Source: Bacillota bacterium
GTDB lineage: Bacteria > Bacillota > Bacilli > Bacillales > Cytobacillaceae
Direction: 5' to 3'
DNA length: 27,078 bases
Assembly: GCA_030705745.1 (NCBI GenBank)
Contig: JAUZPT010000003.1
Span: 1 to 27,078 of the forward strand
The notes under the pieces are model-generated. The model was not told the DNA's origin and made no database searches. It worked only from the letters and a program-made list of their open reading frames with translations. A program made the position numbers and the translations under genes. Below are positions 17,091 to 27,078 of the stretch, piece by piece. How positions within the stretch are numbered: position 1 is the stretch's first letter; every line of letters starts with the position of its first letter.

Positions 17091-17857
17091 CGATTAATGC
17101 CGAATAATTTTTCTGCGTTCTTTGTGGTGGCTTCTGCCACATTTTCAAGTGTGAGTCCCTTGATTTCGGCAATTTGCTCGGCTACAAGCTTTACAAAGGC
17201 AGGTTCATTTCTCTTTCCTCGATGTGGATGAGGAGTCAGGTACGGACAATCCGTCTCTATTAATAATTTCTCGAGTGGGATTTCTGCCGCAACTTCTTTC
17301 GGTGCTTTTGCATTTTTGAAAGTGACCGGGCCTCCAAGCGAAATGAAAAAATTCATTTTCACACATTCCTTGGCAATTTCCACACTTCCGCTAAAGCAAT
17401 GCATAATGCCCCCGACTTCCTCCGCTTTTTCTTCTTTCAAAATTTGAACAATATCGGCCGTTGCATCACGATTATGGATGACGATGGGAAGCTTGACCTT
17501 CTTTGCCAGTCTGATTTGCCGGCGAAACACTTCTTTTTGGACTTCCTTAGGTGATTTATCCCAATAATAATCCAACCCCATTTCCCCGATTGCCACTACT
17601 TTAGGGTGCGCGCTTAATTCCTCTATCCAAAGCAGGTCTTGGTCCGTCATATCAATGGCATCAACTGGATGCCAGCCAATACACGCATAAATAAAGTCAT
17701 ACGCCTCCGTAAGCTCCATCGCCCTTTCAATCGTCGGCCTGTCAAAGCCCACTACCACCATTTCAGATACACCTTCTGATTTTGCTCGTTCAATCACTTC
17801 CTCCAGATCCTCACTGTATTGTTCTGCATTTAAATGTACGTGTGTATCAAATAACAT
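17087..17857 (-). CDS. yabD: TatD-family metal-dependent deoxyribonuclease YabD
   Basis: TIM-barrel hydrolase of the TatD family (256 residues). Metal ligands are visible: His6 and His8 in FDTHVHLN, Glu in AIGEMGLDYYWDKS, His in PIVIHNRDAT, His in GGIMHCFSGS and Asp in LIETDCPYLTPHPHRG. Family members act as 3'-5' DNases or on D-amino-acid-tRNA, and the exact substrate here is unknown. The longest frame starts at 17902. ATG at 17857 has AAAGGAGA 7 nt upstream and gives the conserved MLFDTH start. It lies between metS and yabE as in B. subtilis. Confidence 0.93.
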   Translation of the reverse strand: MLFDTHVHLNAEQYSEDLEEVIERAKSEGVSEMVVVGFDRPTIERAMELTEAYDFIYACIGWHPVDAIDMTDQDLLWIEELSAHPKVVAIGEMGLDYYWDKSPKEVQKEVFRRQIRLAKKVKLPIVIHNRDATADIVQILKEEKAEEVGGIMHCFSGSVEIAKECVKMNFFISLGGPVTFKNAKAPKEVAAEIPLEKLLIETDCPYLTPHPHRGKRNEPAFVKLVAEQIAEIKGLTLENVAEATTKNAEKLFGINR

Positions 17858-17944
17858 CGCCCAATCTCCTTTGCACCAATCATATCTTTTTATTTTACAC
17901 ATATAACCGAATTTTTAAAAAGAAATGGATGATGGATAAATTTT

Positions 17945-17987
17945 AAAAGCAAAAAATGCTCCACGATTGTTACACGTGGAACATTTT
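17945..17987 (-). terminator. metS terminator
   Basis: A 13-bp stem (17953-17965 with 17975-17987; one G-U on the minus strand) has a 9-nt loop and a following T-run. It is 13 bp past the metS stop. Confidence 0.85.
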
Positions 17988-17999
17988 TAGACAAATTTC

Positions 18000-20006
<2,007 letters not shown>

Positions 20007-20136
20007 TTATCGAAACCACTTATATCATCAAAATATACCTAAAATAAGCCATTTGCGCAACAAACCAATTCATTTTCGCCCGTAAGTAAAAAATTATATC
20101 CCCTCTGATGTAATTTTAATAAATATTAGTTTAATT

Positions 20137-20165
20137 TCTATAGTCGAATATAAAAATAATTTCAA
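20137..20165 (-). promoter_or_regulatory. Candidate metS promoter with 0A-like sites
   Basis: On the minus strand TTGAAA (20160-20165), 17 nt, TATAGA (20137-20142). An AGTCGAA sequence (20142-20148, plus strand) lies in the spacer, and a phased pair of Spo0A-like boxes lies just upstream. The implied metS leader is about 180 nt. Another possible start, TTGCGC-N17-TATATT, is closer to metS. Confidence 0.35.
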
Positions 20166-20169
20166 ATTT

Positions 20170-20186
20170 TGTCGAAATATGTCGAA
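20170..20186 (+). promoter_or_regulatory. Upstream tandem Spo0A boxes
   Basis: TGTCGAA (20170-20176) and TGTCGAA (20180-20186) are both exact 0A boxes (TGNCGAA), spaced 10 bp apart on the same face of the helix. They are about 200 bp upstream of the known-type pair at the abrB promoter and just upstream of the candidate metS promoter. Confidence 0.6.
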
Positions 20187-20327
20187 TTATTTTTATCTGT
20201 AAATTCAATATTATTATTCAATTTCCAATTACTATGGAAATTTATGTTAACTATATACTTATGAAGATTGATATGATAGGCTTTTACTAGGCCATTAAAA
20301 AAAATATTACTTTTCATTATAAAGTAA

Positions 20328-20356
20328 TTGACGTTTTTGGGAATGGCTGGTATTAT
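20328..20356 (+). promoter_or_regulatory. abrB sigma-A promoter
   Basis: TTGACG (20328-20333), 17 nt, TATTAT (20351-20356). An 8-bp inverted repeat ATTACTTT/AAAGTAAT (20306-20313 with 20321-20328) ends in the -35. The position relative to the 0A boxes matches B. subtilis abrB. Confidence 0.75.
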
Positions 20357-20373
20357 TAAGTTAGTAAAAAAAA

Positions 20374-20390
20374 TGTCGAATATTGACGAA
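20374..20390 (+). promoter_or_regulatory. Spo0A operator downstream of abrB promoter
   Basis: TGTCGAATATTGACGAA holds two exact 0A boxes, 10 bp apart, at about +11 to +28 from the predicted start. In B. subtilis phosphorylated Spo0A binds the same tandem arrangement to repress abrB. Confidence 0.88.
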
Positions 20391-20437
20391 TTAAATTATA
20401 GAGAAAAATCGTTAAGTTTGAGAGGAGATTATTTAAT

Positions 20438-20722
20438 ATGAAATCTACAGGTATTGTTCGTAAAGTTGATGAATTAGGACGTGTGGTAATTCCGATTGAA
20501 TTACGACGCACATTAGGTATCGCAGAAAAGGATGCACTTGAAATTTATGTGGATGATGAAAAAATCATCTTGAAAAAATATAAGCCAAACATGACTTGCC
20601 AGGTAACAGGCGAAGTTTCCGACGACAATATTACACTTGCTGGTGGAAAACTCATCCTTAGCCGTGAAGGTGCTGAACAGCTTCTTCAGGAAATTCAAAA
20701 CACATTCGAATTAGCGAAATAA
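20438..20722 (+). CDS. abrB: Transition-state regulator AbrB
   Basis: DNA-binding repressor of stationary-phase and sporulation genes during growth. The 94 residues are nearly identical to B. subtilis AbrB. The N-terminal swapped-hairpin domain (MKSTGIVRKVDELGRVVIP, IELRRTLGIAEKDALEIYVD) covers residues 1-50; the C-terminal multimerisation domain (TCQVTGEVSDDN, LAGGKLILS) follows. ATG at 20438 follows GAGGAG by 10 nt. It is the only plus-strand gene, divergent from metS and convergent with rsmI. Spo0A boxes lie between promoter and gene, and one predicted target, spoVG, is in the same window. Confidence 0.97.
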   Translation: MKSTGIVRKVDELGRVVIPIELRRTLGIAEKDALEIYVDDEKIILKKYKPNMTCQVTGEVSDDNITLAGGKLILSREGAEQLLQEIQNTFELAK

Positions 20723-20737
20723 AAATAGTAAATTCCA

Positions 20738-20766
20738 GGCTTCTCCTTTAATGGAGAAGCCTTTTT
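20738..20766 (+). terminator. abrB terminator
   Basis: GGCTTCTCC pairs perfectly with GGAGAAGCC (20738-20746 with 20753-20761), 6-nt loop, then TTTTT. It may also stop rsmI transcripts from the other side, though no T-run follows the stem in that direction. Confidence 0.85.
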
Positions 20767-20767
20767 C

Positions 20768-21640
20768 TTAATCAATATGATATACCTGATAAACATCTCT
20801 TTTTGCAAGGCCCCGATCAACGGCAGTTTGTTTGATTGCTTCCTTTACGGATAGGTGCTTCACTTCAGTATAATGTTCTATATGTTTTTCGATTGTTAAG
20901 GTCTCCCACCAGTTAGACTCTTCTTCCGCATCGTCGGAAGCCCCTTCCACAATTATACAAAATTCCCCACGAATCTCATCACGCTCTGTCCATTGTATCG
21001 CTTCACTCAAATTTCCACGAATAAATTCTTCATACCTTTTTGTTAATTCCCTGCACACGGCAATTTTTCTATCACCAAGTACTTCCAACATCAAAACAAA
21101 TGTTTCCTTCAGACGATGGGGGGATTCATAAAAGATAAGAGTCGAAGTTTGTCGTTTGAGCGTTTCAAGCTCCTTCCTTTTTTCTTTTTTTTGACGATTC
21201 AGGAACCCGTAAAAGTAAAAGGGCTGGCTTTTAAGGCCTGAAGCAATTAATGAAGTAAGGGCGGCATTCGCACCAGGAAGTGGCACAACCGCCACATGTT
21301 CTTCTATTGCACTGACAACCAGCTCATAACCCGGATCTGATATTGCAGGCATGCCTGCATCGCTGACAAGGGCAATTTTTGCACCTGCCTTGATTTTTTC
21401 AAGTAATTTTTCACCGCTTGCTTCTTTATTGTGTTCGTGATAGCTGACGACCGGGGTTTGAATTTCAAAGTAATTGCACAGTTTTTTCGTATTTCGAGTA
21501 TCTTCTGCTGCAATAAAATCAGCTTCCTTTAAGAGACGGACCGCCCGGAAACTCATGTCTTCAAGGTTGCCGATAGGGGTAGGCACGAGATAAAGAATGC
21601 CTTTTTCTGTTTCATTTTCAAAGCTCTTTTGCTGCCACAT
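20768..21640 (-). CDS. rsmI: 16S rRNA 2'-O-ribose C1402 methyltransferase RsmI
   Basis: Tetrapyrrole-methylase-fold enzyme that methylates 16S rRNA in the decoding centre (YabC in B. subtilis). Signature: LYLVPTPIGNLEDMSFRAVR, AAEDTRNTKKLC, SYHEHN, ALVSDAGMPAISDPGY and VVPLPGANAALTSLIASGL; later YGFLNRQKKEKRKELE and IFYESPHRLKETF. The glycine usually found in DAGTPGISDPG reads DAGMPAISDPG here. ATG at 21640 is 8 nt after GGAG, giving 290 residues. Its start lies inside the last codons of yazA (23-bp overlap), pointing to translational coupling. Confidence 0.94.
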   Translation of the reverse strand: MWQQKSFENETEKGILYLVPTPIGNLEDMSFRAVRLLKEADFIAAEDTRNTKKLCNYFEIQTPVVSYHEHNKEASGEKLLEKIKAGAKIALVSDAGMPAISDPGYELVVSAIEEHVAVVPLPGANAALTSLIASGLKSQPFYFYGFLNRQKKEKRKELETLKRQTSTLIFYESPHRLKETFVLMLEVLGDRKIAVCRELTKRYEEFIRGNLSEAIQWTERDEIRGEFCIIVEGASDDAEEESNWWETLTIEKHIEHYTEVKHLSVKEAIKQTAVDRGLAKRDVYQVYHID

Positions 21641-21905
21641 CACCATCACTCCTTTCCATTAGTAAGAATTCATCCTTTTTCTTTCGTGGCAATCGCTTGA
21701 ATTGGTATTCCGCTTTCAAGGCATCACTTTTATTTGCATATCTTTTGTTAAAAATCAAAACGACCGGTCCCCTTCCCCTTGTATACTTCGCCCCTTTTCC
21801 CTCATTATGAGCCTTCATTCGGCGTTCAAGATTATTCGTATAACCTCCGTAGTAACTCCCATCTTTGCATCTTAAAACATAAAAATAATGTTCAGCATTC
21901 TCCAT
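21618..21905 (-). CDS. yazA: GIY-YIG domain protein YazA
   Basis: Single-domain GIY-YIG nuclease-fold protein of the UPF0213 family (95 residues). [28 protein letters not shown] holds the variant motif and the conserved Arg; the later [23 protein letters not shown] includes the conserved Glu. The cellular role is unknown. It overlaps trmN6 by 14 bp upstream and rsmI by 23 bp downstream, so the three form one unit. Confidence 0.9.
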   Translation of the reverse strand: MENAEHYFYVLRCKDGSYYGGYTNNLERRMKAHNEGKGAKYTRGRGPVVLIFNKRYANKSDALKAEYQFKRLPRKKKDEFLLMERSDGDVAAKEL

Positions 21906-22635
21906 ATAAAATCTCTCTTAACTCTGGGGTATATTCGTTTTCTTCATTATAAACCAGAAGCGGTGGTAAAATTTTTAAATCGGGACTTCCATCTTTAATT
22001 GCTTCAACCAAGATAATATTCGCTTCTTTCCCTGCTCTTGGATAGACTAGCTGCAATCTTTTCGGCTCGAGCCTATACTGCCTCATTAACGTCAAAATAT
22101 CGAGCAACCTTCCGGGACGGTGGACAAATGCAACCTTCCCGCCTTCCCTTGCCAACTGGCTTGAAACACGAATCGTATCTTCTAGGGTGCATAGTATTTC
22201 GTGACGGGCTATCGCATAATGTTCATTCGCATTCATTTCTTCTTTCGATGGAGTTGTAAAGTAGGGAGGATTACATGTGATAACATCAAATTTTCCATAC
22301 CCTAGTTTTTCAGGTATGTGTTTAATATCTCCATGAATCATATGAAGACGCTCCTGCAATCCATTATATTTAATACTTCGGTCGGCCATGTCGTATAGGC
22401 GCTCCTGGATTTCCACGCCTGTGATCGAACCTTTTGTCCTTGCGCTCAAGAATAGGGGAATAACTCCATTTCCGCTGCATAGGTCAATTAGATTACCCTT
22501 TTGAATCGGGACATAGACAAACCTCGCCAATAGAACGGCATCAAGTGAAAAAGAAAATACAGACGGGCTTTGGATAATTCTTAACTTCTCCGCCAGCAAA
22601 TAATCGAGACGTTCATCTTCTTTCAGAATAACCAT
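21892..22635 (-). CDS. trmN6: tRNA A37 N6-methyltransferase, TrmN6-like (YabB)
   Basis: Rossmann-fold SAM methyltransferase of the YfiC/TrmN6 family, which methylates N6 of adenine 37 in tRNA-Val in E. coli. Seen: [16 protein letters not shown] (SAM loop), [15 protein letters not shown], and the N6-adenine motif CNPPYF, followed by [12 protein letters not shown]. The frame opens at 22662, but ATG at 22635 follows GGAGG by 8 nt and gives 247 residues starting [14 protein letters not shown], as in B. subtilis YabB. The substrate in Bacillus is inferred. Confidence 0.9.
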   Translation of the reverse strand: MVILKEDERLDYLLAEKLRIIQSPSVFSFSLDAVLLARFVYVPIQKGNLIDLCSGNGVIPLFLSARTKGSITGVEIQERLYDMADRSIKYNGLQERLHMIHGDIKHIPEKLGYGKFDVITCNPPYFTTPSKEEMNANEHYAIARHEILCTLEDTIRVSSQLAREGGKVAFVHRPGRLLDILTLMRQYRLEPKRLQLVYPRAGKEANIILVEAIKDGSPDLKILPPLLVYNEENEYTPELREILYGEC

Positions 22636-22681
22636 ATATGTATATCCTCCGATAATTTTCAAAGCTAAAAAAGGATGCTTA

Positions 22682-22708
22682 AGAAAAATAGCCTTCCTGC
22701 TGGAAGGC
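22682..22708 (-). terminator. yabA terminator
   Basis: GCCTTCC/GGAAGGC (22691-22697 with 22702-22708) with a 4-nt loop, followed by TATTTTTCTT on the minus strand. It lies just after the yabA stop and before the trmN6 ribosome site. Confidence 0.75.
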
Positions 22709-22713
22709 CGACT

Positions 22714-23088
22714 TCATTTTTTATTCAAAAACGATAAGCAAAATAAACAATCTCCTTCTTTACGAAGGCTGCCAAAATGCAAGTTACAAATATGGAATCC
22801 TTCTTGATAAAGACGAGCAAGATTATCATAACCTTCTCCTATATCAATCGATTTCATATCTGTCATTTCGGACGGGTTCATACCCTTCCGTTTGCCTTTT
22901 TGGACGATTTTCTCCTGTCCGGTGGTCGTTTCCAGACGGCGCCTTAATAGTTCGTTTTCAAGCTTCAAAGCATGATTTTCTTCTAGTATTTCCGCTAAAT
23001 GCTGCTTTAACTCACCAAGCTGCTGATAAAGATGGCCAATTTGTGTTTCCATATTACTTACTGACTCAAATATTTCTTTCTTATCCAC
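22714..23088 (-). CDS. yabA: Initiation-control protein YabA
   Basis: Negative regulator of replication initiation that bridges DnaA and the DnaN clamp. Residues 1-60 form a leucine-zipper coiled coil ([34 protein letters not shown]). The C-terminal zinc site uses His99, Cys101, Cys114 and Cys117 ([20 protein letters not shown]). The long frame runs back into ricT, but GTG at 23088 has GAGGTGG 5 nt upstream and gives 124 residues. It is 13 bp after ricT, in the holB cluster. Confidence 0.94.
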   Translation of the reverse strand: MDKKEIFESVSNMETQIGHLYQQLGELKQHLAEILEENHALKLENELLRRRLETTTGQEKIVQKGKRKGMNPSEMTDMKSIDIGEGYDNLARLYQEGFHICNLHFGSLRKEGDCLFCLSFLNKK

Positions 23089-23101
23089 GTATTCCACCTC
23101 A

Positions 23102-23929
23102 TTAGTCTGTGGATTGTATAGAAAAGGCACCTTCTTTAATGATTTCCTCCAGCGTGAATTCCAGAACACGTTCCTGATCCTTTATCTCCACCTGAAGCAC
23201 GCGTTCCAAAATATTTAATCCTACCACTTTTCCTTCACCTAGTGGTGTACCAACCATTTCACCCAGGTCTGGCAGGAGTTCTTTCGCTGTTTCGTATTCA
23301 TCATTTTCATATTTCAAACAGCACATTAATCTGCCGCATAATCCAGATATTTTGGTAGGATTCAAAGAAAGGTTTTGATCTTTTGCCATTTTAATCGAAA
23401 CGGGATCAAAATCTCCTAAAAAAGTGGAGCAGCAGAGCATGCGTCCGCATGGCCCGATACCACCCAACATCTTGGCTTCGTCTCTGACACCGATTTGGCG
23501 AAGTTCAATCCGTGTACGGAAAATCGCGGCCAAGTCCTTCACAAGCTCTCGAAAATCAACTCGTCCATCTGCTGTAAAATAAAAGATTACCTTATTTCGG
23601 TCGAATGTATACTCGACATCTACAAGTTTCATATCAAGTTGATGCTCATTCACTTTTTCGCAGCAAACCTCATAAGATTCCCGGGCTGCCTGCTTATTTT
23701 CTTCTACGATCATTCGATCCTTTTGATCCGCAATCCGAACGACTTTTTTCAAAGGAAGTACGACATCGTGCTCGCCTACTTGTTTACGGGGAACGACTAC
23801 TTTTCCATATTCGACACCGCGAACCGTTTCAACTATGACAAAATCGTCCTTTAGGATGGAAAAATCACCGGGATCGAAATAATATATTTTACCCGCTTTT
23901 TTAAAGCGTATTCCTACAACATCATACAA
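23102..23929 (-). CDS. ricT: Y-complex subunit RicT (YaaT), PSP1 domain
   Basis: In B. subtilis RicT joins RicA and RicF in a complex with iron-sulfur clusters that stimulates RNase Y maturation of mRNAs and aids sporulation, competence and biofilm development. The 275 residues match the family length. The PSP1 core includes [19 protein letters not shown], then the cysteine motifs [12 protein letters not shown] (161, 166, 167) and [13 protein letters not shown] (198, 203, 204). The start is TTG at 23929, 8 nt after GGAGGG, overlapping the holB stop by 8 bp. Confidence 0.95.
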   Translation of the reverse strand: MYDVVGIRFKKAGKIYYFDPGDFSILKDDFVIVETVRGVEYGKVVVPRKQVGEHDVVLPLKKVVRIADQKDRMIVEENKQAARESYEVCCEKVNEHQLDMKLVDVEYTFDRNKVIFYFTADGRVDFRELVKDLAAIFRTRIELRQIGVRDEAKMLGGIGPCGRMLCCSTFLGDFDPVSIKMAKDQNLSLNPTKISGLCGRLMCCLKYENDEYETAKELLPDLGEMVGTPLGEGKVVGLNILERVLQVEIKDQERVLEFTLEEIIKEGAFSIQSTD

Positions 23930-24929
23930 ATGAAGATCCCTCCTGCAATTTTAACACAAGCTGTTCCATCAACAGCTGAGGATTCATATTGGCTTGCAGC
24001 CTTCTTTTAGCGTCTAGAATTGCTGCCATTTGCTCGGATATGCGCCTTCCTGATGCATGCAAGGCAAATTGCTTTAACCGTTCACTTTCCTTTTTAAAAA
24101 CAATTTGATCCTGCTTATCTAGCTGTATATATAATAAATCCTTTATAATAAGAAGTAAAAGATCTAAACCGCGATCCAGTTGTTCTTTCTCTTTAAAATG
24201 CAAAAACCAATCTCCTTGAAGGTTGACCATTGCCTCAAGAGGATTTTTATTCAGCACTTCATATAATTTTACCACTAATTTTTGGGCTTGTGCAAACCAA
24301 TCATCGACATTTAGTGCGATTGCCTCATCTAAATTATTCGTCATCTGGGCGAACAATGCCGCATTAAGAGGATTTATGCCGTTTTCCACCAGTTGCTTGG
24401 TCATAGCATTAAGAGGTAAAGGCTTAAAGGACAGCGTTTGGCATCTGGAAAGAATGGTAGGCAATATTTGTTGGACTTGCTGCGTGAGCAAGAACGCGAC
24501 CGTTTCTGCATTCGGCTCCTCCAAAAACTTAAGCAAGCTGTTCGAAGCCCCATTCGACATTTTATCGGCGTGGACAATCATATATACTTTTTTGGAAGAC
24601 TCGACTGCTTTTTTGGAGAATTCCTCCTGTAGCTCTTTTATTTGCTGTTTTTTTATGGAAAGTCCATCAGGCTCAACGATATGCACATCAGGATGGTTTC
24701 CATTCGCAATCCGTTTGCAATTATTGCATGCTTCACAAGGTTGATACCCATTAATAGGAGCCTCGCAAAATAATGCGCGGGCAAGCAACAGAGCAGTATC
24801 CTTTTTTCCAGTCCCCCTCATGCCTTCCAATAAATAGGCATGTCCCACACGGTTTTTAATGATACTATTTTGCATCATTTTTAAAACCGTCGGCTGTACC
24901 TTCTCCAGTTCTTCCCACGTTTTTGCCAC
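23922..24929 (-). CDS. holB: DNA polymerase III delta-prime subunit
   Basis: Clamp-loader subunit. The AAA+ P-loop GMRGTGKK is at about 36-43, and a zinc module has Cys55, 65, 68 and 71 (FCEAP, CEACNNCKRI). Then come GLSIKKQQIKELQEEFSKKA, ASNSLLKFLEEPNAETVAF and SRCQTLSF. The C-terminal collar domain ends MEQLVLKLQEG. GTG at 24938 opens the frame; GTG at 24929 gives MAKTWEEL, which lines up with the B. subtilis start, so I prefer it (335 residues). It follows yaaR closely and overlaps ricT. Confidence 0.94.
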   Translation of the reverse strand: MAKTWEELEKVQPTVLKMMQNSIIKNRVGHAYLLEGMRGTGKKDTALLLARALFCEAPINGYQPCEACNNCKRIANGNHPDVHIVEPDGLSIKKQQIKELQEEFSKKAVESSKKVYMIVHADKMSNGASNSLLKFLEEPNAETVAFLLTQQVQQILPTILSRCQTLSFKPLPLNAMTKQLVENGINPLNAALFAQMTNNLDEAIALNVDDWFAQAQKLVVKLYEVLNKNPLEAMVNLQGDWFLHFKEKEQLDRGLDLLLLIIKDLLYIQLDKQDQIVFKKESERLKQFALHASGRRISEQMAAILDAKRRLQANMNPQLLMEQLVLKLQEGSSFV

Positions 24930-24942
24930 GTCGATCACTCAC

Positions 24943-25383
24943 TTACGTATATAGATTAATCAATAATCCTTTAATTTCTCCGATTTTACCCAGGACATCA
25001 ATTGATTTTTCTTCTTTATTTGTTAAATCCTCTGTTAATTCAACCAGCTTCTGATCGATCGTTTCCACCGTTTTCAACGATCGACCTTGTCCGAATTGAT
25101 TCCAGCTATGCGATTGCTTTAAACCCATTCCAAAATCCACTGTTTCCTTCACAAAGCGTTTAACAAGTGTCTTGAATTTTGCTAAATCCTTGAATGTACG
25201 TGACCGGGAAAGCATATCCCCTGCAGATTCTATATCGGTTAATAGCTGTTGTAGGCCCTCTACATGCAGTTTTTGGTCTTGCTTTTGAACAAATTCGTTA
25301 AATCTTATTCCACCATTCTGCTGTGGCTTTTGATCAGCTTTCACTTGATCTCTGTTTACACGCAAGTCTTGATTGACCTTCAT
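24943..25383 (-). CDS. yaaR: YaaR family protein (DUF327)
   Basis: A 146-residue DUF327 protein conserved in Firmicutes; function not known. The first 45 residues are polar and probably disordered. The rest is helical with the family blocks SRTFKDLAKFKTLVKRFVKE, GLKQSHSWNQFGQGRSLKTV and LGKIGEIKGLLINLYT. ATG at 25383 follows GGAGG by 7 nt. It sits between yaaQ (26 bp upstream) and holB, so it is probably cotranscribed with both. Confidence 0.88.
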   Translation of the reverse strand: MKVNQDLRVNRDQVKADQKPQQNGGIRFNEFVQKQDQKLHVEGLQQLLTDIESAGDMLSRSRTFKDLAKFKTLVKRFVKETVDFGMGLKQSHSWNQFGQGRSLKTVETIDQKLVELTEDLTNKEEKSIDVLGKIGEIKGLLINLYT

Positions 25384-25409
25384 CTGTATGCCTCCGCTAC
25401 CTTTGACGA

Positions 25410-25832
<423 letters not shown>

Positions 25833-25886
25833 TTATTTTTTCAAAAATAATGCTATGTTAATGTTCCTTGTTGATTTTGACACTAT

Positions 25887-25957
25887 GTTGATTGGAGCGG
25901 AAGGCGTGAGACTCCCAGACCCGCCCGCGGAAAGTGAATGCCTGGAGAGGAAATCAA
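25887..25957. repeat. Dispersed repeat, internally deleted copy
   Basis: About 71 bp. The left end TTGATTGGAGCGGAAGGCG is the same as the copy at 6-136, and the right part has CGCCCGCGGAAAG and AAATCAA in the same order. About 60 bp of the centre, including the CTCCTGCGGG hairpin, is missing. It keeps the same orientation and the inverted TTGATT/AATCAA ends. It lies between the tmk terminator and the darA promoter. Confidence 0.75.
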
Positions 25958-25981
25958 TTGGCAAGTTTAAAAGAGCTAAAA

Positions 25982-26002
25982 TAAAAAAGCCTTTAAAAGG
26001 CT
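25982..26002 (-). terminator. tmk terminator
   Basis: AGCCTTT/AAAGGCT (25988-25994 with 25996-26002) is followed on the minus strand by a run of six T. It is just past the tmk stop codon and separates tmk from darA. Confidence 0.7.
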
Positions 26003-26013
26003 CATTTAAAAAA

Positions 26014-26655
26014 CTATTTTCTCCATTTGCTAACTGCGGCTTTGATTTCTTCCGAAGCATTTTGAAATACCTCTTCAAGTGGAGCTGAAGCATCAATGCT
26101 TTTAAATCTTTCTGAAAAACGCTCCATTAATAAATAATAGCCTTCCCGTACCTTGCAATGGAATTCAATCGTTTCCATATCTAGGCGATTTATTTCTCTT
26201 CCTTTATGATTGCTTATTCGTTTTAATCCTTCTTCCGGGTCTATATCAAAATAAAGAGTCAATTGAGGCATCATATGCCCTATCGCAAATTGATTAATAT
26301 TATATACTTCTTCAATCCCTAAGCCCCTAGCATGCCCCTGGTAAGCAAGGGAACTATCAATAAAGCGGTCACAGAGGACAATCTTTCCTTCCTCCAAAGC
26401 TGGCTTTACTTTTTCAACTAAATGTTGCCGTCTGGCAGCCGCATATAGTAAAGCCTCTGTTCGTGCATCCATAGCCGTATTGGCTGGATTAAGAATAATG
26501 GTTCTGATTTGCTCAGCAATTTCAATTCCACCAGGCTCTCTCGTAAGCATAACCGAGATACCCTCTTCCGCCAACTGATCGGCTAGCATTTTAATAATCG
26601 TTGATTTCCCGGCTCCCTCAGGCCCTTCAATCGTAATAAATATCCCATCTTCCAT
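26014..26655 (-). CDS. tmk: Thymidylate kinase
   Basis: Phosphorylates dTMP to dTDP for DNA synthesis. The 213 residues show the P-loop GPEGAGKST (11-19), LTREPGG, the DRF motif in [19 protein letters not shown] (about 95-113) and [13 protein letters not shown] with a LID-region arginine. ATG at 26655 follows GGAGG by 10 nt. It is 48 bp after yaaO and ends at its own terminator. Confidence 0.95.
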   Translation of the reverse strand: MEDGIFITIEGPEGAGKSTIIKMLADQLAEEGISVMLTREPGGIEIAEQIRTIILNPANTAMDARTEALLYAAARRQHLVEKVKPALEEGKIVLCDRFIDSSLAYQGHARGLGIEEVYNINQFAIGHMMPQLTLYFDIDPEEGLKRISNHKGREINRLDMETIEFHCKVREGYYLLMERFSERFKSIDASAPLEEVFQNASEEIKAAVSKWRK

Positions 26656-26703
26656 ACAATTAAAACCTCCAAAATCGTCTATCTTCCAATTCGTCGAAGC
26701 CTA

Positions 26704-27078
26704 TCATTCAGTAATTACAAAAATGTTTATTCTCTTTTGCTCAAGATGTGTCCCGCCTTGGAATCTTGCTCCATGGTCGCTTAATTCCTTCAGTTGTTCA
26801 ATCATTTCCCAAGTTATTTTTTCCCCTTTTAACATCAGTGGAATACCTGGAGGATAAGGAATAATCGTTTCACCGGCGACGTTGCCCACTGCATCCTCAA
26901 AGGAAACGTCCCTTATTTTCAACTCTTTCATATTATTAAACGAAATAGCCAATTCTGAAATTCCCTTTCTGCTATGCTGAATGGGTTCCATTGTGCTTGT
27001 CCCTTTAAAACCCTCTAGCGCATTCTGAATTTTTTTTACCGTCTCTTCAAACGGATACACCTGCTCTTCTTTTAATAA
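26704..27078 (-). CDS. yaaO: Orn/Lys/Arg decarboxylase family protein YaaO, C-terminal part
   Basis: The frame stays open to the edge of the window, so only the last 125 residues are visible. They match the C-terminal domain of PLP-dependent Orn/Lys/Arg decarboxylases: VSFEDAVGNVAGETIIPYPPGIPLMLKGE followed by ARFQGG. The PLP-binding lysine and catalytic domain lie outside. In B. subtilis yaaO also precedes tmk. The exact substrate cannot be told from this part. Confidence 0.85.
   Translation of the reverse strand, partial: LLKEEQVYPFEETVKKIQNALEGFKGTSTMEPIQHSRKGISELAISFNNMKELKIRDVSFEDAVGNVAGETIIPYPPGIPLMLKGEKITWEMIEQLKELSDHGARFQGGTHLEQKRINIFVITE

Noticed and set aside
24223..24744. Plus-strand open frame of 173 codons antisense to holB
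   Set aside because: Long only because of holB codon use; the composition (Ser/Phe/Cys rich) is typical of an antisense shadow.

Overview
This window is a stretch of Bacillaceae chromosome close to the replication origin, from a spore-forming Bacillus-type organism that does not belong to the B. subtilis group. Protein sequences and gene order match the B. subtilis yaaO to spoVT interval, but divergence from B. subtilis proteins is substantial. I see no rRNA, tRNA, CRISPR, prophage or insertion sequence. There are 29 complete genes plus the 3' end of a thirtieth. All lie on the minus strand except abrB, so transcription runs mainly from high to low coordinates.

Reading in the direction of transcription: (27078-21600) yaaO (partial), tmk, darA/yaaQ, yaaR, holB, ricT, yabA, trmN6-like yabB, yazA, rsmI. 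These cover nucleotide and DNA-replication functions, the control of initiation and RNA processing, and rRNA/tRNA methylation; most are tightly packed or overlapping. (20800-14000) abrB, divergent from metS, then the DNase yabD, the cell-wall protein yabE, rnmV and rsmA. (13900-9700) the spore genes yabG and sspF, with veg, ispE, purR and ridA/yabJ. (9600-300) spoVG, glmU, prs, ctc, pth, fin, mfd and spoVT.

The regulatory layer is unusually readable. Candidate promoters fit several sigma factors: sigma-A (veg x2, glmU, yabE, abrB, purR), sigma-B (ctc), sigma-H (spoVG), sigma-F (fin), sigma-G (sspF, spoVT) and sigma-K (yabG). Tandem Spo0A boxes lie downstream of the abrB promoter, and a PurBox-like site lies in the purR promoter. 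The layout matches the sporulation cascade: Spo0A represses abrB, AbrB is known to repress spoVG, Fin acts on sigma-F, SpoVT tunes sigma-G genes, and YabG acts late in the mother cell. Many genes use GTG or TTG starts, and I moved starts from the longest open frame to the position with a Shine-Dalgarno and family-typical length.

For novelty this is mostly an ordinary conserved core region. The points worth a second look are two copies (one internally deleted) of a GC-rich dispersed repeat, a second phased pair of Spo0A boxes far upstream of abrB facing metS, a run of hairpins between fin and mfd, a perfect Shine-Dalgarno ahead of yabE that fits an ATC rather than the ATG, and a palindrome next to the first repeat copy. 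I did not find a convincing undescribed multi-gene system.
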